Assembly: GCA_946887045.1 (NCBI GenBank)
Contig: CAMPKC010000005.1
Coordinates: 81,432 to 145,431, forward strand
DNA length: 64,000 bases
Direction: 5' to 3'
Source: an uncultured Sphingobacteriaceae bacterium
GTDB lineage: Bacteria > Bacteroidota > Bacteroidia > Sphingobacteriales > Sphingobacteriaceae
Shown here: positions 49,391 to 57,655 of the stretch, in pieces
How positions within the stretch are numbered: the first letter of the stretch is position 1
Layout: each line of letters opens with the position of its first letter
Position numbers and translations under genes: made by a program
Notes under the pieces: generated by a model
Database searches by the model: none
What the model saw: only the letters and a program-made list of their open reading frames with translations
What the model was told of the DNA's origin: nothing

Positions 49391-50386
49391 CTAAAACTCG
49401 ATAAATTTTTCAAGAATTACCGGGACAGATGCACCCTTTTTATACAAATGAATATCCCGGTTGATTGCCCGAATCCTGACACCATCCCGCTCTAAAAGGA
49501 GCTCCTCATACACACCTTTGAAAAACGAATCTATGAGTATAAAATTTTTGCTGCTCCAGCTTCGCTTCAAATCCACCCATTCGGGATAGATCGCGACGGT
49601 GTCTTTCCCGGCTTTTAAACCAAGTGTCTTAGCTTCCGATCGTGATAACACATTACAATCTGCCAGAAGTCTGGAAGTATACACATCCTGAGGATGATTA
49701 TATAATTGTTCCGGGCTACCAGATTCGACAATTTCACCTTGATTCAAAACAATAATCTGATCAGCAAGAGAAAGGCCATCTACTGGATCGTGAGAGACGA
49801 GAATGACTGTAATGCCAAGATCATGCGAAAGTCGTTTTATATCAGCTCTGAGATGTGTCTTTAAAGGAGTATCAACCTGACTGAAGGGTTCGTCCATTAA
49901 CAACACCTCGGGCTCGGTAATAATCGCCCTGGCAATTGCTACCCTTTGTTGCTCGCCGCCGCTTAAATCTGAAACTCTCTTATTGTGAAGATGGTCTATC
50001 CGTAAAAACTTCATAATTTCCCAGGACTTCTCTTCTTTATATTTCAGGTTGGTGTTCGGGAGCATAGACGCAACGTTGTCGTATACTTTAGCATAGGTGT
50101 TCAAGCTAAAATCCTGCGTTACCATTTTCATAGAATCGTGACCCGGAATCAACTTTTCATCAGGTCCCAGAATGGCCTCTCCTTTAAAAAAAACTGAACC
50201 ATGATCAGGAGATAGTAAGCCATAAATAAGCTTGAGCAAGGTACTTTTTCCGCTTCCGCTCTCCCCTACAATCGCTATAACTTTTCCTTTAGCTATTGAA
50301 GCCGTCACTTCACGAACTCCGGCGAACGTATCAGTTGGATATTTTTTACTTACTTCCGAAAGCTCAATAAAAGACTGCATTGACAT
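49391..50386 (-). CDS. Orphan ABC transporter ATP-binding protein
   Basis: A 331-residue ATPase from ATG 50386. Walker A GESGSGKST (41-49), Q-loop Gln91, signature LSGGEQ (141-146), Walker B LLMDEP (162-167) and an H-loop SHDP are all intact. A C-terminal extension of about 95 residues (after 235) looks like a PotA/FbpC-type regulatory TOBE-like domain. No permease or binding protein lies nearby, so partner and substrate are unknown. It is convergent with ilvA with one base between stops and no terminator in between. Confidence 0.87.
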   Translation of the reverse strand: MSMQSFIELSEVSKKYPTDTFAGVREVTASIAKGKVIAIVGESGSGKSTLLKLIYGLLSPDHGSVFFKGEAILGPDEKLIPGHDSMKMVTQDFSLNTYAKVYDNVASMLPNTNLKYKEEKSWEIMKFLRIDHLHNKRVSDLSGGEQQRVAIARAIITEPEVLLMDEPFSQVDTPLKTHLRADIKRLSHDLGITVILVSHDPVDGLSLADQIIVLNQGEIVESGSPEQLYNHPQDVYTSRLLADCNVLSRSEAKTLGLKAGKDTVAIYPEWVDLKRSWSSKNFILIDSFFKGVYEELLLERDGVRIRAINRDIHLYKKGASVPVILEKFIEF

Positions 50387-50423
50387 GGTCAAACTTAAGA
50401 AAATTTAGGTGCTTGATTTTAAT

Positions 50424-50455
50424 AAAAAAACCCTGCTATAGTTATAGACAGGGTT
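50424..50455 (-). terminator. Terminator after the outer-membrane protein gene
   Basis: The stem AACCCTG-CTATA/TATAG-CAGGGTT with one bulged base, followed on the minus strand by seven T. Confidence 0.8.
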
Positions 50456-50476
50456 AATATCATATCGGTTAATTAC

Positions 50477-51262
50477 TTAAAAACCCACCATCACACCAAA
50501 GTTCAGGTTTTTAAGACCTTTTGGACCCTGGTTATCAGCAAAAACATCCGTATTATAATACTTTACATAAAAACCAAAATCGTCATAGCCTAAACGTCCA
50601 AAAGCTCCGTATCTGAAAGGATTGAGATTGAAATCATCTTTTACTTTTTCTTTACCGCGTTCGTCACTCACTTGCTTTGTTTTCCCGTTAATCAGAAATC
50701 CAATTTCAGGACCAAATACAAAATAGATTTTGTTTCCTTTCTGATCATCATTACTTCTGATCTGGAAAGATAATGGAACTCTTAAATAGGTACTACTGAA
50801 GCGATTCTTTTTAAAGTCTATATTCTCTTGCAGAGTATCCAGCGTCGGTTGATCCGGAAGAATTGTAAAATCCTTTTTAAATCGCATATGTGTCCAGTCT
50901 ATACCGCTACCTATATATATTTTAAAATTATGGCTAAATCGATAACCCATCTGAAAAAACTCAAAGCCAACATTATGAGTTTTCCAGGTTTCCGTCTCCA
51001 GAAATTGGTTTTCAGGGGACAAAGTAAAGCTCCCATTATCGATAAATTTTGCCAATCCAAGATCTAAACGTGAAAGCGTTAGCTGAATAGAAAAATTAGG
51101 ATGGCTTGTTTTGGTTGAATCCGTATCCTTGGATTCACACTCCCAGCTTCTAATCTTTATTGAGGTTTTAGATTTCTTTTTTGTTGAGTCAGTTTTTGCC
51201 TCCTGGGCATATACTCCGCTACTGATACAAGCAATCAGAAGAATTATAAGTTTAAGTTTCAT
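50477..51262 (-). CDS. Outer-membrane beta-barrel protein (PorT-like)
   Basis: A 261-residue protein with a signal peptide (1-19, cut after VYAQ) and a short Lys/Ser-rich linker. Alternating hydrophobic strands follow (SIQLTLSRLDLGLA, YRFSHNFKIYIGSGIDWTHMRF, KIYFVFGPEIGFLING, FRYGAFGRLGYDDFGFYVKYYNTD), ending in aromatic-glycine FGVMVGF. This suits an outer-membrane barrel of the PorT/OMP_b-brl_2 type. It is the last gene of a set with a putative anti-sigma factor (22 bp upstream) and a sigma factor, and is likely a target or reporter of envelope stress; that is inference. Confidence 0.82.
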   Translation of the reverse strand: MKLKLIILLIACISSGVYAQEAKTDSTKKKSKTSIKIRSWECESKDTDSTKTSHPNFSIQLTLSRLDLGLAKFIDNGSFTLSPENQFLETETWKTHNVGFEFFQMGYRFSHNFKIYIGSGIDWTHMRFKKDFTILPDQPTLDTLQENIDFKKNRFSSTYLRVPLSFQIRSNDDQKGNKIYFVFGPEIGFLINGKTKQVSDERGKEKVKDDFNLNPFRYGAFGRLGYDDFGFYVKYYNTDVFADNQGPKGLKNLNFGVMVGF

Positions 51263-51284
51263 TATGAATGTGATAAATCTATTC

Positions 51285-52019
51285 CTATTGTTTAGCCTGA
51301 AATTTTAATAGCCCAAGGTTTAAACCCGAAACCATGGTACCCTCATCCCCATCTTCAAACTCTATAATTTTATTCTTACGTTTATCAACTTTGCTCACCA
51401 CAAAATTAACCAGACTGCCAACTGATCTGATTTTTCTTTCCTTTACTTGCGGCTCCTCAGTTGCTATCTCCGGTTCAGCTAAAGCCAACACCTGAGTTTC
51501 TGCCTGAATTTCTTTTGTTGCAGCTTTATGTCCTGTCTCCTGTTTAGCGCTGGCAGCCACTGGATTTTCTACAGGTTTATCCTCTTTCAAAGACGAGGTT
51601 TGTGCTATTGCGACCTCTGAAGAAGAAACTTTTGAAATCCCGGATTTTTTGCTTTTTAAAATTCCCTTAGAGATCGAAGGCAGACTTTTTGTTTCACTTG
51701 TTAAAGGTTTCTTAATATCAACATTTATCGCAACTTCCGGAGCAGGCTGAACAATCGTTTCTTCGATATTTACATCCGCTGTACCTGTTAATTTCATGGG
51801 TTCTTTTTGAGAGGAAAACCAAACACCCGCACCTACCACTGCAGCCATACTGGCAGCAGCAAGCCAAAGTACCGGAAAAGATCCTTTCTTTTTGTTGATA
51901 TCTAATTGCTTCGAAATTCCTTCCCACACCGAATCAGCAGGCTGCATTTCTATAGAATAAAGCTTCTCGCGAAACACTTTATCAAAATCCTTATCTGTTA
52001 CAGGGTCAATCTTTTTCAT
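51285..52019 (-). CDS. Putative anti-sigma factor-like membrane protein
   Basis: A 244-residue protein: a cytoplasmic N-terminus (1-48) with FDKVFREKLYSIEMQPADSVWEGISKQL, one membrane helix (about 49-68), then a long, low-complexity Ala/Lys/Glu/Ser segment (75-200) and a small C-terminal part. The N-terminal pattern is the one seen in many Bacteroidota genes next to ECF sigma factors. No zinc-binding (ZAS) cysteines are present. It lies between the sigma factor (85 bp upstream) and the barrel protein. Confidence 0.65.
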   Translation of the reverse strand: MKKIDPVTDKDFDKVFREKLYSIEMQPADSVWEGISKQLDINKKKGSFPVLWLAAASMAAVVGAGVWFSSQKEPMKLTGTADVNIEETIVQPAPEVAINVDIKKPLTSETKSLPSISKGILKSKKSGISKVSSSEVAIAQTSSLKEDKPVENPVAASAKQETGHKAATKEIQAETQVLALAEPEIATEEPQVKERKIRSVGSLVNFVVSKVDKRKNKIIEFEDGDEGTMVSGLNLGLLKFQAKQ

Positions 52020-52104
52020 TTTCGTTATGTACTACCTAGAAATAAGCAAAACCTATTCTAAAAATTCTTCTTTTCGACTTCCAAATCGCGGATGTGAACA
52101 TTTT

Positions 52105-52716
52105 TTAAATTTGAGCCGACTCCACCAGAGGTTCGGTATCGTCTTTAATATTCATTTTATCTGCACTCTTGCTCTCTTCCAATTTCCTCAGCTTTTCTTT
52201 TAAAATTGCCCGTGCCCGGGATAACTGAGATTTTGAAGCCCCTTCGGTAATTCCAAGCTGTTTTGCAATTTCTTTGTGCGAATAACCTTCAATTGCGTAT
52301 AAATTGAATACCAATTTATAGCCGGCCGACAATTGCTGGATTAACTTCAATAAGTCTCGTACCTCCAATCCCTCCATGTCGAAAGTTACCTGAGGTGCAT
52401 CATATACTTCGTCAAGATCCACAAGATTCATCATTCGTTGATTCTTTCTGTAAAATTCAATAGCGGTGTTCACCATAATCCTCCTTATCCAACCTTCAAA
52501 AGAACCATCTCCACGAAACTCATTCACCTTTTGAAACACTTTTACAAATCCCGTCTGCAAAATATCCTCCCCCTCAAAATGATCTTTGGCATACCGCATA
52601 CAAACGCCCAGCATCCTCGACGCCAGCGTTTTATATAGCAGCTCCTGGGTTCGGCGGTCGGCCCGTTTACACCCTTCAAGCAAATCGTCAACAGATAATT
52701 TGCGACTTAAATTCAT
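52105..52716 (-). CDS. ECF-type RNA polymerase sigma factor
   Basis: A 203-residue sigma-70 family protein. Region 2 is visible as DHFEGEDILQTGFVKVFQKVNEFRGDGSFEGWIRRIMVNTAIEFYRKN (about 44-92; the stretch DILQTGFVKVF is region 2.2). Region 4 has GYSHKEIAKQLGITEGASKSQLSRARAILKEKL (about 150-183). It heads a minus-strand set with the putative anti-sigma factor and an outer-membrane protein. Divergent from the LTA-synthase-like gene. Confidence 0.92.
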   Translation of the reverse strand: MNLSRKLSVDDLLEGCKRADRRTQELLYKTLASRMLGVCMRYAKDHFEGEDILQTGFVKVFQKVNEFRGDGSFEGWIRRIMVNTAIEFYRKNQRMMNLVDLDEVYDAPQVTFDMEGLEVRDLLKLIQQLSAGYKLVFNLYAIEGYSHKEIAKQLGITEGASKSQLSRARAILKEKLRKLEESKSADKMNIKDDTEPLVESAQI

Positions 52717-52834
52717 ATACCTTTGAGAACAAGATGACTAAATATGACTTGTGGTTGCATTAATGAAAAATAATTATCGAATCATTTAAAACCGAGACGA
52801 TAAAAGTAATTTTTAATATTTATTTTCCGGGGCT

Positions 52835-52842
52835 TACCTTTG
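52835..52842 (+). promoter_or_regulatory. Candidate -7 box of the LTA-synthase-like gene
   Basis: TACCTTTG, a perfect TAnnTTTG, 21 bp before the ATG, with T-rich sequence in the -33 region. The same octamer precedes hemA. Confidence 0.5.
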
Positions 52843-52863
52843 TAAATTAACTTTATCATTACA

Positions 52864-54801
52864 ATGAGTTTAAGTACCGTTAAGGAGAATATTTACATTA
52901 CTCTTATAGTTAGATTATCAATCATACTTTTCCTGTTTACGATATGCCGCCTCGCCTTTTACACGTTAAACCAGGAACTTTTTCCAGATACTGATACGGA
53001 CAGTTTTCTTACAATGTTGTTAGGTGGGGTAAAGTTTGACATCAGCGCAATATTGTATATAAATTCTTTATTTATAGTAAGTCAGATTATCCCGTTTAAA
53101 TTTCGGCATAATCAGACCTATCAAAAAGCGTGTTCGTGGATATTCTACGTAACGAATGGCATCGGCTTGGCTTTTAACATCGGAGATATTGCCTATTATC
53201 CTTTTACTCTTAAGCGAACCTCTTTCTCGTTGTTCTCCCAATTCGCAAATGAGCAAAACAAAGCAAATTTACTTTCTCAATTTATATTTGATTACTGGTA
53301 TATAACTATCTTACTGATCGCGTTAATATCTGTCATGGTTCTATTTTATAAAAGAACTCTGACGACTAAAATATTATTCAAAAATAATTGGCTATACTAT
53401 TGTACATCAATAGCAATGATACCACTAATGAGTGGCTTAACAGTAGCGGGTATGCGCGGCGGCTTCAGACACAGTACACGTCCGATTACGCTGAGTAATG
53501 CAGGAGAATTCGTTAATAACACTTCGGAAGTTAGTATTGTTCTAAACACGCCTTTTGCCATAATCCGATCAATACGGGCACAGGTACTGCAAAAAGAAAA
53601 CTTCTTTAGCGAGGAAGAAGTAAACAAAATTTATAGCCCCATCCACCCCGGCGACAATTCAGCAAATACACCTGTTAAAAAAAACGTTGTTGTAATTATA
53701 CTTGAAAGCTTTAGCAAAGAGTACCTGGGTGGATTTAACAAAGATTTGGAAAAAGGGAAATACAAAGGGTACACGCCTTTTCTCGATTCATTGATGAATG
53801 AAAGTCTGGCGTTTACGAATGCTTATGCAAACGGGCGCAAATCTATTGAAGGCCTGCCTTCTGTCATCGCTAGCATACCGGGCATTCAGGAACCTTTTAT
53901 TCTTTCAAATTACTCCAACAACCAAATAAACAGTTTCGGAAATTTGCTGTCGAAAGACGGATATCACACTTCTTTTTTCCATGGCGCTCCTAACGGTTCT
54001 ATGGGCTTTAGCTCCTTTGTAAAAGTGGGTGGAATTAAACATTATTATGGGATGACCGAATACGGCAACGATGATGATTTTGATGGCATGTGGGGTATTT
54101 GGGATGAACCCTTCATGCAGTTTTGGGCTAAAAATTTGAACAGTTTTAAACCTCCATTTTTAAGTGTTCTCTTCTCTGTTTCATCCCACCATCCATTTAA
54201 AATCCCCGAAGAATTTGAAGGGAGGTTCCCTAAAGGCACTTTACCGGTACATCAAGGCGTGGGATATACAGATTATTCTCTACGCCAGTTTTTTAAAGCC
54301 GTATCAAAAACGTCATGGTATAAAAACACCTTATTTGTAATTACAGCAGATCATTCATCAGTAGCCTGGCATGATGAATATAAAACCTCTCTTGGCGCAT
54401 ATGCCGTACCAATATTAATTTTCGATCCTTCCGGCGATCTAAAAGGTAAAGAAGACAGGCCGGTACAACAGGCAGACATCCTGCCAACTATTCTCAACAA
54501 ATTGCATTATAAGCATTCGTACTTTGCATTTGGCGATGACATGATCAATCAAAAGGAAGATCATTCTGTGGTTCATTTAACGGATAATCTTTATCAGATA
54601 ATTATGGGAGATTATGTTTTAAAACATGATGGGAAAGCACCTGTGGCGCTCTATAATTACAGACAAGACAGATTACTCACCAAAAATATCATTGCCGGTA
54701 AACAAGAATTGATTGAAAAAATGGAAAGAAAGCTGAAAGCTTTTATTCAGCAATACAACAAACACATGATAGATAATACCATGACGATTAAGGCTCGGTA
54801 A
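52864..54801 (+). CDS. LTA synthase-like membrane sulfatase-family protein
   Basis: A 645-residue protein with about five N-terminal membrane helices (about 12-32, 50-77, 90-112, 143-161, 178-195) and an extracytoplasmic alkaline-phosphatase/sulfatase domain (about 272-620). Metal residues are visible: Glu281 in VVIILESFS, the nucleophile position in ANGRKSIEG (Ser327, where LtaS has Thr), SSHHPF and the late VITADHSS. Gram-positive relatives polymerise glycerol phosphate. In a Gram-negative, a phosphoglycerol or phosphoethanolamine transferase acting on lipids or glycans is more likely; the substrate is unknown. Confidence 0.85.
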   Translation: MSLSTVKENIYITLIVRLSIILFLFTICRLAFYTLNQELFPDTDTDSFLTMLLGGVKFDISAILYINSLFIVSQIIPFKFRHNQTYQKACSWIFYVTNGIGLAFNIGDIAYYPFTLKRTSFSLFSQFANEQNKANLLSQFIFDYWYITILLIALISVMVLFYKRTLTTKILFKNNWLYYCTSIAMIPLMSGLTVAGMRGGFRHSTRPITLSNAGEFVNNTSEVSIVLNTPFAIIRSIRAQVLQKENFFSEEEVNKIYSPIHPGDNSANTPVKKNVVVIILESFSKEYLGGFNKDLEKGKYKGYTPFLDSLMNESLAFTNAYANGRKSIEGLPSVIASIPGIQEPFILSNYSNNQINSFGNLLSKDGYHTSFFHGAPNGSMGFSSFVKVGGIKHYYGMTEYGNDDDFDGMWGIWDEPFMQFWAKNLNSFKPPFLSVLFSVSSHHPFKIPEEFEGRFPKGTLPVHQGVGYTDYSLRQFFKAVSKTSWYKNTLFVITADHSSVAWHDEYKTSLGAYAVPILIFDPSGDLKGKEDRPVQQADILPTILNKLHYKHSYFAFGDDMINQKEDHSVVHLTDNLYQIIMGDYVLKHDGKAPVALYNYRQDRLLTKNIIAGKQELIEKMERKLKAFIQQYNKHMIDNTMTIKAR

Positions 54802-54817
54802 AACGGTTTCTATTTAG

Positions 54818-55354
54818 CTATCCTTTCAGGCGATAGTACTTATAAATTTTAACGGCTGACATTATTATAATCACAAATAAAGTCAGCCCAACTAAGCCGT
54901 AAAGCCAGTCGATAGCCGTTTTTAACACTACTGTAAAAACAATGGCGACAAGAAATACCGTGGCTAACTCATTCCACAAGCGCAACTGAGTTGAGGTCCA
55001 GCTTGATGAACCTTTCTTTTGCTGATAGATAATTCGCTGGCACCAGAAATGATAAATTAAAAGACCTAATACAAAGGCCAGCTTTACAAGCATCCAATCC
55101 ATCTGTAGCAAAGCTGGATTAAGATATATCATGTAGGCCCCGGCTAAAACGCTTAATATCATTGCCGGGGTGGTTATGATATTCCAGAGCTTGCTCTGCA
55201 TCACTTCGAACTGGCGCTGCAAGACAATTCTTTCCTGCTCCGGCCTGTCGTTAGCTTCGACATGGTAGATAAAAAGACGAACTATATAGAATAGCCCCGC
55301 CATCCAGCTAACCACAAAAATTATATGAATTGATTTTGCGTAAAGATATTCCAT
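54818..55354 (-). CDS. hemJ: Protoporphyrinogen oxidase HemJ
   Basis: A 178-residue membrane protein with four to five helices. His10 in KSIHIIFVVSWMAGLFYIVRLFIYH and Lys91 in WMLVKLAF match the conserved His and Lys of the HemJ/UPF0093 family, the quinone-linked protoporphyrinogen IX oxidase of many bacteria lacking HemG and HemY. CopD-family domains are related in name only. Position right after hemE, 27 bp downstream, supports the heme role. It is the last gene of the operon and convergent with the sulfatase gene. Confidence 0.88.
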   Translation of the reverse strand: MEYLYAKSIHIIFVVSWMAGLFYIVRLFIYHVEANDRPEQERIVLQRQFEVMQSKLWNIITTPAMILSVLAGAYMIYLNPALLQMDWMLVKLAFVLGLLIYHFWCQRIIYQQKKGSSSWTSTQLRLWNELATVFLVAIVFTVVLKTAIDWLYGLVGLTLFVIIIMSAVKIYKYYRLKG

Positions 55355-55381
55355 ATAAATCGGTGTGATTAAGACATGCTT

Positions 55382-56431
55382 TTACACAGAATATTCGTAA
55401 GAGTATTCCTTAACGACTTCAATGGCGTATTTTACGTTATCAAAAGGGATATCTGGCATTATTCCATGTCCCAGATTAAATATAAAACCTCTTTCGCCTT
55501 TCATTCTATCAAACAAACGATGGATACGTTCTCTAATAACTTTCTTATCGGCATACAAAACAAAGGGATCGAGATTACCCTGAACGGCGATACCTTCGGG
55601 TAAGCGTTTCTTTATATCCAGCAAATCCACATTCCAGTCGATAGAAATAACATCAGGCTTAGCTTCGGCCATAAGCGGAGCAAAAACCGAGCTGCCCTTG
55701 CAAAAAGAAATCACCGGGATATCTTTTCGGTTTAAACCCGAAATTATCCTATTAATATATTGGTGAGAAAACTCTTTGTAATCATCCCATGCCAATGCCT
55801 GAGCCCAACTGTCAAATATCTGAACCGCATTTACACCCGCTGCTATCTGAAGATTTAAATATTCAGTCGTCACATCGGCGATCTTAGCAAGCAGTTGATG
55901 TGCCAGTTCCGGCTGATTATGAAGCATTAATTTAGTAAGCTTAAAATCTTTTGAAGACCCACCTTCTACTAAATAACTCATCACGGTAAAAGGAGCTCCG
56001 GCAAATCCGATCAATGGAATTTTATTGTCCAGCCTTTGTTGAATAACCTTTATCGCATCAGCCACATACTGAAGCTTGTCATTTACTCCGGTCTGCAGTC
56101 TGTCAACATCTGCCTGAGTTCTAACCGGGTTTGCGAATTTAGGACCAACACCCTGATTGAAACTTAAATCGCCTCCCATTGCCTCGCCTGTCACCAAAAT
56201 ATCAGAGAACAATATAGCTGCGTCGATACCCAGAAGATCCACAGGGAGCATAGTTACATCAGCTGCCAGCTCAGGAGTTTTACACATTTCAAGGAAAGAA
56301 TATTTATTTTTAATATCCCAGTATTCCTTCATAAAACGTCCTGCCTGACGCATCATCCACACCGGTGGTCTTTCGGTTGACTCGGAATTTGCTGCCCTTA
56401 TAAATAAAGATTCTTTCTGACTATTGCTCAC
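55382..56431 (-). CDS. hemE: Uroporphyrinogen decarboxylase HemE
   Basis: Removes four carboxyl groups from uroporphyrinogen III to give coproporphyrinogen III. The 349 residues show RPPVWMMRQAGRFMKEYW (21-38), ILFSDILV and GFAGAPFTVMSYLVEGG, with late QGNLDPFVLYA and FNLGHGIMPDIP. All the usual Arg/Asp/His residues appear present. Its start overlaps the end of the TPR protein gene by 11 bp. Confidence 0.97.
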   Translation of the reverse strand: MSNSQKESLFIRAANSESTERPPVWMMRQAGRFMKEYWDIKNKYSFLEMCKTPELAADVTMLPVDLLGIDAAILFSDILVTGEAMGGDLSFNQGVGPKFANPVRTQADVDRLQTGVNDKLQYVADAIKVIQQRLDNKIPLIGFAGAPFTVMSYLVEGGSSKDFKLTKLMLHNQPELAHQLLAKIADVTTEYLNLQIAAGVNAVQIFDSWAQALAWDDYKEFSHQYINRIISGLNRKDIPVISFCKGSSVFAPLMAEAKPDVISIDWNVDLLDIKKRLPEGIAVQGNLDPFVLYADKKVIRERIHRLFDRMKGERGFIFNLGHGIMPDIPFDNVKYAIEVVKEYSYEYSV

Positions 56432-56945
56432 TGCCTTTATGTATTTCTTGTTCGATTCTGTCTATTATACCCTTAACTCTTGAGCTAATTTTCAGCTCCT
56501 TTGCTATATCGATATAAGCTTGTGCTTTTATAAATTCCTTTTTGCGAAGATTTAGGTTGGCCAACTGAGTTAAAACCAATCCTTTCTCATTTTCATTCTT
56601 CAGTGGAAAACGGCTGGCAATTTGAAAATGCCGTTCCGCTTCCGAAAAATTCTCACGTTTTAATTCAATGTTCCCAAACATGAATTCGTAATATCCACGC
56701 CTGCTTTTCTTTAACCTGTCGGGATTTTTTATTTCCCTTAGTAACTTTTCCGTATTTTTCAGGTCTTGCCGGTGATATGCTTTCGCTGCGAGAACCACAG
56801 TTCCTTCTTTAAAGTATCCGTAAAGAACAAAAATGATCCCGAAAACTATAATTGCCGAAAGCTCATAGGTTTGCTGATACACTGTCCATCCAAGCAAAAC
56901 CAAAGCAATTGCTACAACCGCAAAACGAGCCCTCGCCGTAAGCAT
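56421..56945 (-). CDS. Two-helix membrane protein with TPR-like region
   Basis: A 174-residue protein with two N-terminal membrane helices (about 6-23 and 29-45) and a helical, repeat-like part (55-165; GYYEFMFGNIELKRENFSEAERHFQIASRF is a TPR-like pair). It lies 5 bp after the response regulator and overlaps hemE by 11 bp, so it is co-translated with both. Function unknown; TPR helices suggest a protein-protein contact at the membrane, possibly with the kinase or the heme enzymes. Confidence 0.75.
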   Translation of the reverse strand: MLTARARFAVVAIALVLLGWTVYQQTYELSAIIVFGIIFVLYGYFKEGTVVLAAKAYHRQDLKNTEKLLREIKNPDRLKKSRRGYYEFMFGNIELKRENFSEAERHFQIASRFPLKNENEKGLVLTQLANLNLRKKEFIKAQAYIDIAKELKISSRVKGIIDRIEQEIHKGSEQ

Positions 56946-56950
56946 AAAAT

Positions 56951-57655
56951 CTACTGGCTATCAGTAAATTTATAGCCTACACCACGAATTGAATGAAAGT
57001 ATTTCGGGTTTTTTTGGTCCGGCTCGAAGTATTTACGGAAAGTAAGTATGAAATTGTCGATTGTACGTGTTGACGGGTAAACATCGTAATTCCAAACTGT
57101 TTCTAATATTTGCTCGCGAGAAACCGCATCGTTTCTGCGTTCGATAAGCAATTTCAGCAACATCGTTTCTTTTTTTGTTAGCGGAGTAATAGATCCATCA
57201 TCATTCCGAAGCTCAAAAGAATTAAAATAAATAGTTTTGTCGCCGATTTTGTAGGTATTCAACTCTTTCTTCTCCTCGCCGCTTAGTCCCCGTTTTACCA
57301 GGTTATTTACACGAAGGATCAATTCCTCAAGATTAAAAGGCTTAACCAAATAATCGTCGGCTCCCTTCTTTAAACCAGTCACCCGGTCTTCGCTCGTGTT
57401 CTTAGCTGTAAGAAACATAATCGGAACCTCAGAGTTTTCCAACCTGATTGTTTCTGCAACCTGAAAACCATCGATTTCGGGTAACATTACATCCAGAATA
57501 ATAAGATTAAAGCGTTCTTCTTTAAAGATCTTTAAAGCTTTTTTTCCGTCGGTTGCGGTGCTTACTTTATAGCCCTCAAGTTCAAGATTTAATTTAATTG
57601 CTTCGAGAAGATGATCTTCATCTTCAACCAATAAAATACGTTGTTTAGCTGCCAT
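56951..57655 (-). CDS. OmpR/PhoB-family response regulator
   Basis: A 234-residue two-domain regulator. The receiver has acidic residues Glu11/Asp12, phospho-acceptor Asp55 in LIILDVMLPEIDGF, Thr84 in FLTAKN and Lys105 in LVKPF. A winged-helix DNA-binding domain (about 135-232) includes LTKKETMLLKLLIERRNDAVSREQILE and the C-terminal FHSIRGVGYKF. It overlaps the histidine kinase stop by 11 bp. Target genes are unknown; its own heme operon is a natural candidate. Confidence 0.95.
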   Translation of the reverse strand: MAAKQRILLVEDEDHLLEAIKLNLELEGYKVSTATDGKKALKIFKEERFNLIILDVMLPEIDGFQVAETIRLENSEVPIMFLTAKNTSEDRVTGLKKGADDYLVKPFNLEELILRVNNLVKRGLSGEEKKELNTYKIGDKTIYFNSFELRNDDGSITPLTKKETMLLKLLIERRNDAVSREQILETVWNYDVYPSTRTIDNFILTFRKYFEPDQKNPKYFHSIRGVGYKFTDSQ

